DNA from: Brachionus koreanus
Lineage: Eukaryota; Rotifera; Eurotatoria; Ploima; Brachionidae
NCBI GenBank assembly: GCA_016987375.1
Contig: PJRA01000198.1
Coordinates: forward strand, 1,232,444-1,278,626
Reading direction: 5' to 3'
DNA length: 46,183 nucleotides
Below are positions 44,741-46,183 of this stretch, in pieces. Each line of letters begins with the position of its first letter. Position 1 is the first letter of the stretch. The position numbers and the translations under genes were made by a program. A model generated the notes under the pieces. The model was not told the DNA's origin, did no database searches, and saw only the letters and a program-made list of their open reading frames with translations.

Positions 44741-46183
44741 TTAGATACAATTTTTTTTTTTTCTAACTAATTTCTTAGAATACGAATTGACAAGTGGACA
44801 GCCTGCTGGTCTAAATATGTAATTTGGATAGTTTGATTTTTCAGAACATCTTTCATTGGTTTCATTTATCAAACTTTGACTGGGGACTTTTTTCGATGAA
44901 TTTGTTACTAATTGATCAAGCTTTGGTGTATTCATAATCGAATTTCTCGACATACCAGAGCTTTTGTATTCTTTTTTAGTTTCATCACTCTTTTTTATCT
45001 AAGGAAAATAATTGAAAAAAAAATTTAAATGTATAAAAGTACTTGTTCGAAAGCATTTGCTAACAGATTCAAATTATTGATAGCTTTATTAATTTCAAGA
45101 TTTTTAATATAAAGATCAATAAGATATTTTGTCTCTTTGATAAACACATTCTTTTGATGCATGTTTAAGGGCCGCTTTGACCAATCCAGATTTTCATAGT
45201 GTATCTCATCTATTAAGTCATTGGTGTATAATTCAATTAAACGTTTCATGCTTATATTTGAATGAACACTTTGGCCAAATTGATCATAGTATAGTTGCTT
45301 AAAGCATGCCTTTTTTAAAATTTATTAAATAGAAACATATAAAAGGTTAAAAAAAATACATCTAGATCAACATAATTGTTTATTCTGGCGGTGGAAAAAT
45401 TCTGCAAAGAATTGTAATCATGAAATATTTTGCAAATTTTGCTATCATTCAGAATTTTTTCTATTTTGCTAATAAATTGTTTAGCACTATCATTTGACTG
45501 CTTTTTAATCGATAAATAATCAAAGCACCAAATAAACTTTTCAAAATTTAAGCAAACAAGTGAAAGCTTATTTTGTTCATTATAAAAAATCCTCAGACCA
45601 ATTTTATTCGATTGTTTTGATTGAAAATCCAAAATCTATTTCAATTTGATAAATTTAAAATATTTTTAAAAACATTTTCTCTTTTATTTTTACTGAAATT
45701 GCTGAATCAATGTCCGAAATGATTCCGAACGGAAAATCTTTGATTGAAAGATTTAATGAACTTTCATGTTTTGATGAGTTATTAGCAATCCACTCTTCAT
45801 TAACAGAACTATTTGCTATACTACTCACACTGATCTCAATTTTTCTATGAATCGGTACCACTTGGTTAAAGCTGTCTTTTAGGATGGAAATATTTGATGT
45901 ATTAAGCAGCTCTTCGTCTAGTCTGTCTTTCTCTTCACTTTGGTAAAACAGAGTATAACGAATGCTTTTCTAGGTCCAAAAAATTAAAAAAAAAACCTTA
46001 CCGAGAAACATCTTCTATTGATAAGTTTGAATTTTTTATGGAATTTACTGTAAATTGTTCAATGAATAAACGAAAAGCTATTTTTAATGTAAATTTTACT
46101 TTTGAATTTTTGACTAAAGATATCAGCTGAGTAAATTTCCAAAATACCACGATTTAGCTCGTTTGTGTCTAAATCATAGACGT
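44741..46183 (-). CDS. EXD1: EXD1-like protein, DEDD 3'-5' exonuclease fold (5' partial)
   Basis: Exons on the minus strand are 46183-46100 (runs off the edge), 46047-46002, 45964-45694, 45635-45360, 45309-45043 and 44998-44741, and all joins keep phase. The first exon (YDLDTNELNRGILEIYSADI) recalls the Lsm-like N-terminal part of EXD1. The exonuclease-fold region has FGIISDIDSAISILDFQ (motif I position, D-x-D instead of D-x-E), NKIGLRIFYNEQNKLSLVCL, a YLS segment, ILNDSKICKIFHDYNSLQNF (motif II, Asp kept), VDLDACFKQLYYD, and ENLDWSKRPLNMHQKNVFIK with KETKYLIDLY, corresponding to the W-RP...A-E-YLL end of EXD1. The C-terminus is a basic disordered tail. Metazoan EXD1 is reported to be a non-catalytic RNA-binding partner in piRNA production with a Tudor protein. 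The family assignment rests on pattern, not high identity; another Egalitarian-type exonuclease-fold protein is possible. Confidence 0.55.

Noticed and set aside
1..46183. CRISPR arrays, bacterial operons, phage or integrated virus
   Set aside because: No regularly spaced repeats, Shine-Dalgarno-led gene strings or viral protein motifs were seen. All genes are eukaryotic and spliced or ORP-like.

Overview
This window is nuclear DNA from an animal, not from a bacterium or virus. Coding exons are split by GT-AG introns (many short and AT-rich), intergenic and intronic DNA is extremely AT-rich, and the recognisable genes are animal genes: RAD54L2/ARIP4, UNC-13, an oxysterol-binding-protein relative, UTP15 and an EXD1-like protein. 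UNC-13 (synaptic vesicle priming) and ARIP4 point to a bilaterian. The AT-richness, compact introns and a HET-E-like WD40 protein would suit a monogonont rotifer such as Brachionus, but that placement is inference. No CRISPR, operon, rRNA or tRNA was seen.

Layout. 272-1112 (+) is the last exon of a single-pass membrane protein with a PSI-like cysteine cluster. 2158-8526 (-) is a complete three-exon ARIP4/RAD54L2 SNF2 helicase gene; its 2.5 kb second intron is a graveyard of a TTAA-flanked terminal-repeat element, a mariner transposase relic and an inverted-repeat element. 8527-10715 is intergenic with a dead Tc1/mariner-type transposase. 10716-27523 (-) is an UNC-13 gene that I could assemble from 12 exons with every phase matching, giving 1800 codons plus stop: C2A, calmodulin-binding helix, C1, C2B, MUN, C2C. 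It carries extra ATG-starting exons that splice in phase to the common part, and an unrelated 318-residue ORF nested in an intron on the same strand. A 2.7 kb divergent interval separates UNC-13 from a single-exon ORP gene (30194-31543, +). UTP15 follows (33318-35292, +, six exons, 523 aa), then an uncharacterised EF-hand-like protein (37431-39794, +) and a predicted secreted Cys-rich/Thr-rich WD40 protein (41074-42449, +). An EXD1-like DEDD-exonuclease-fold gene runs off the right edge (44741-46183, -).

The genes do not form one pathway: they cover transcription/chromatin (ARIP4), neurosecretion (UNC-13), lipid transfer (ORP), small-subunit rRNA processing (UTP15) and possibly small-RNA biology (EXD1-like). 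The most unusual items are the secreted seven-bladed WD40 protein, the cluster of alternative N-terminal exons of UNC-13 (one short exon encodes a CxxC motif and is flanked by a perfect 12-bp inverted repeat), and a small terminal-inverted-repeat family with three recognisable ends in the window. All exon joins were made by eye from splice signals, reading phase and remembered homologues; no alignment was run.
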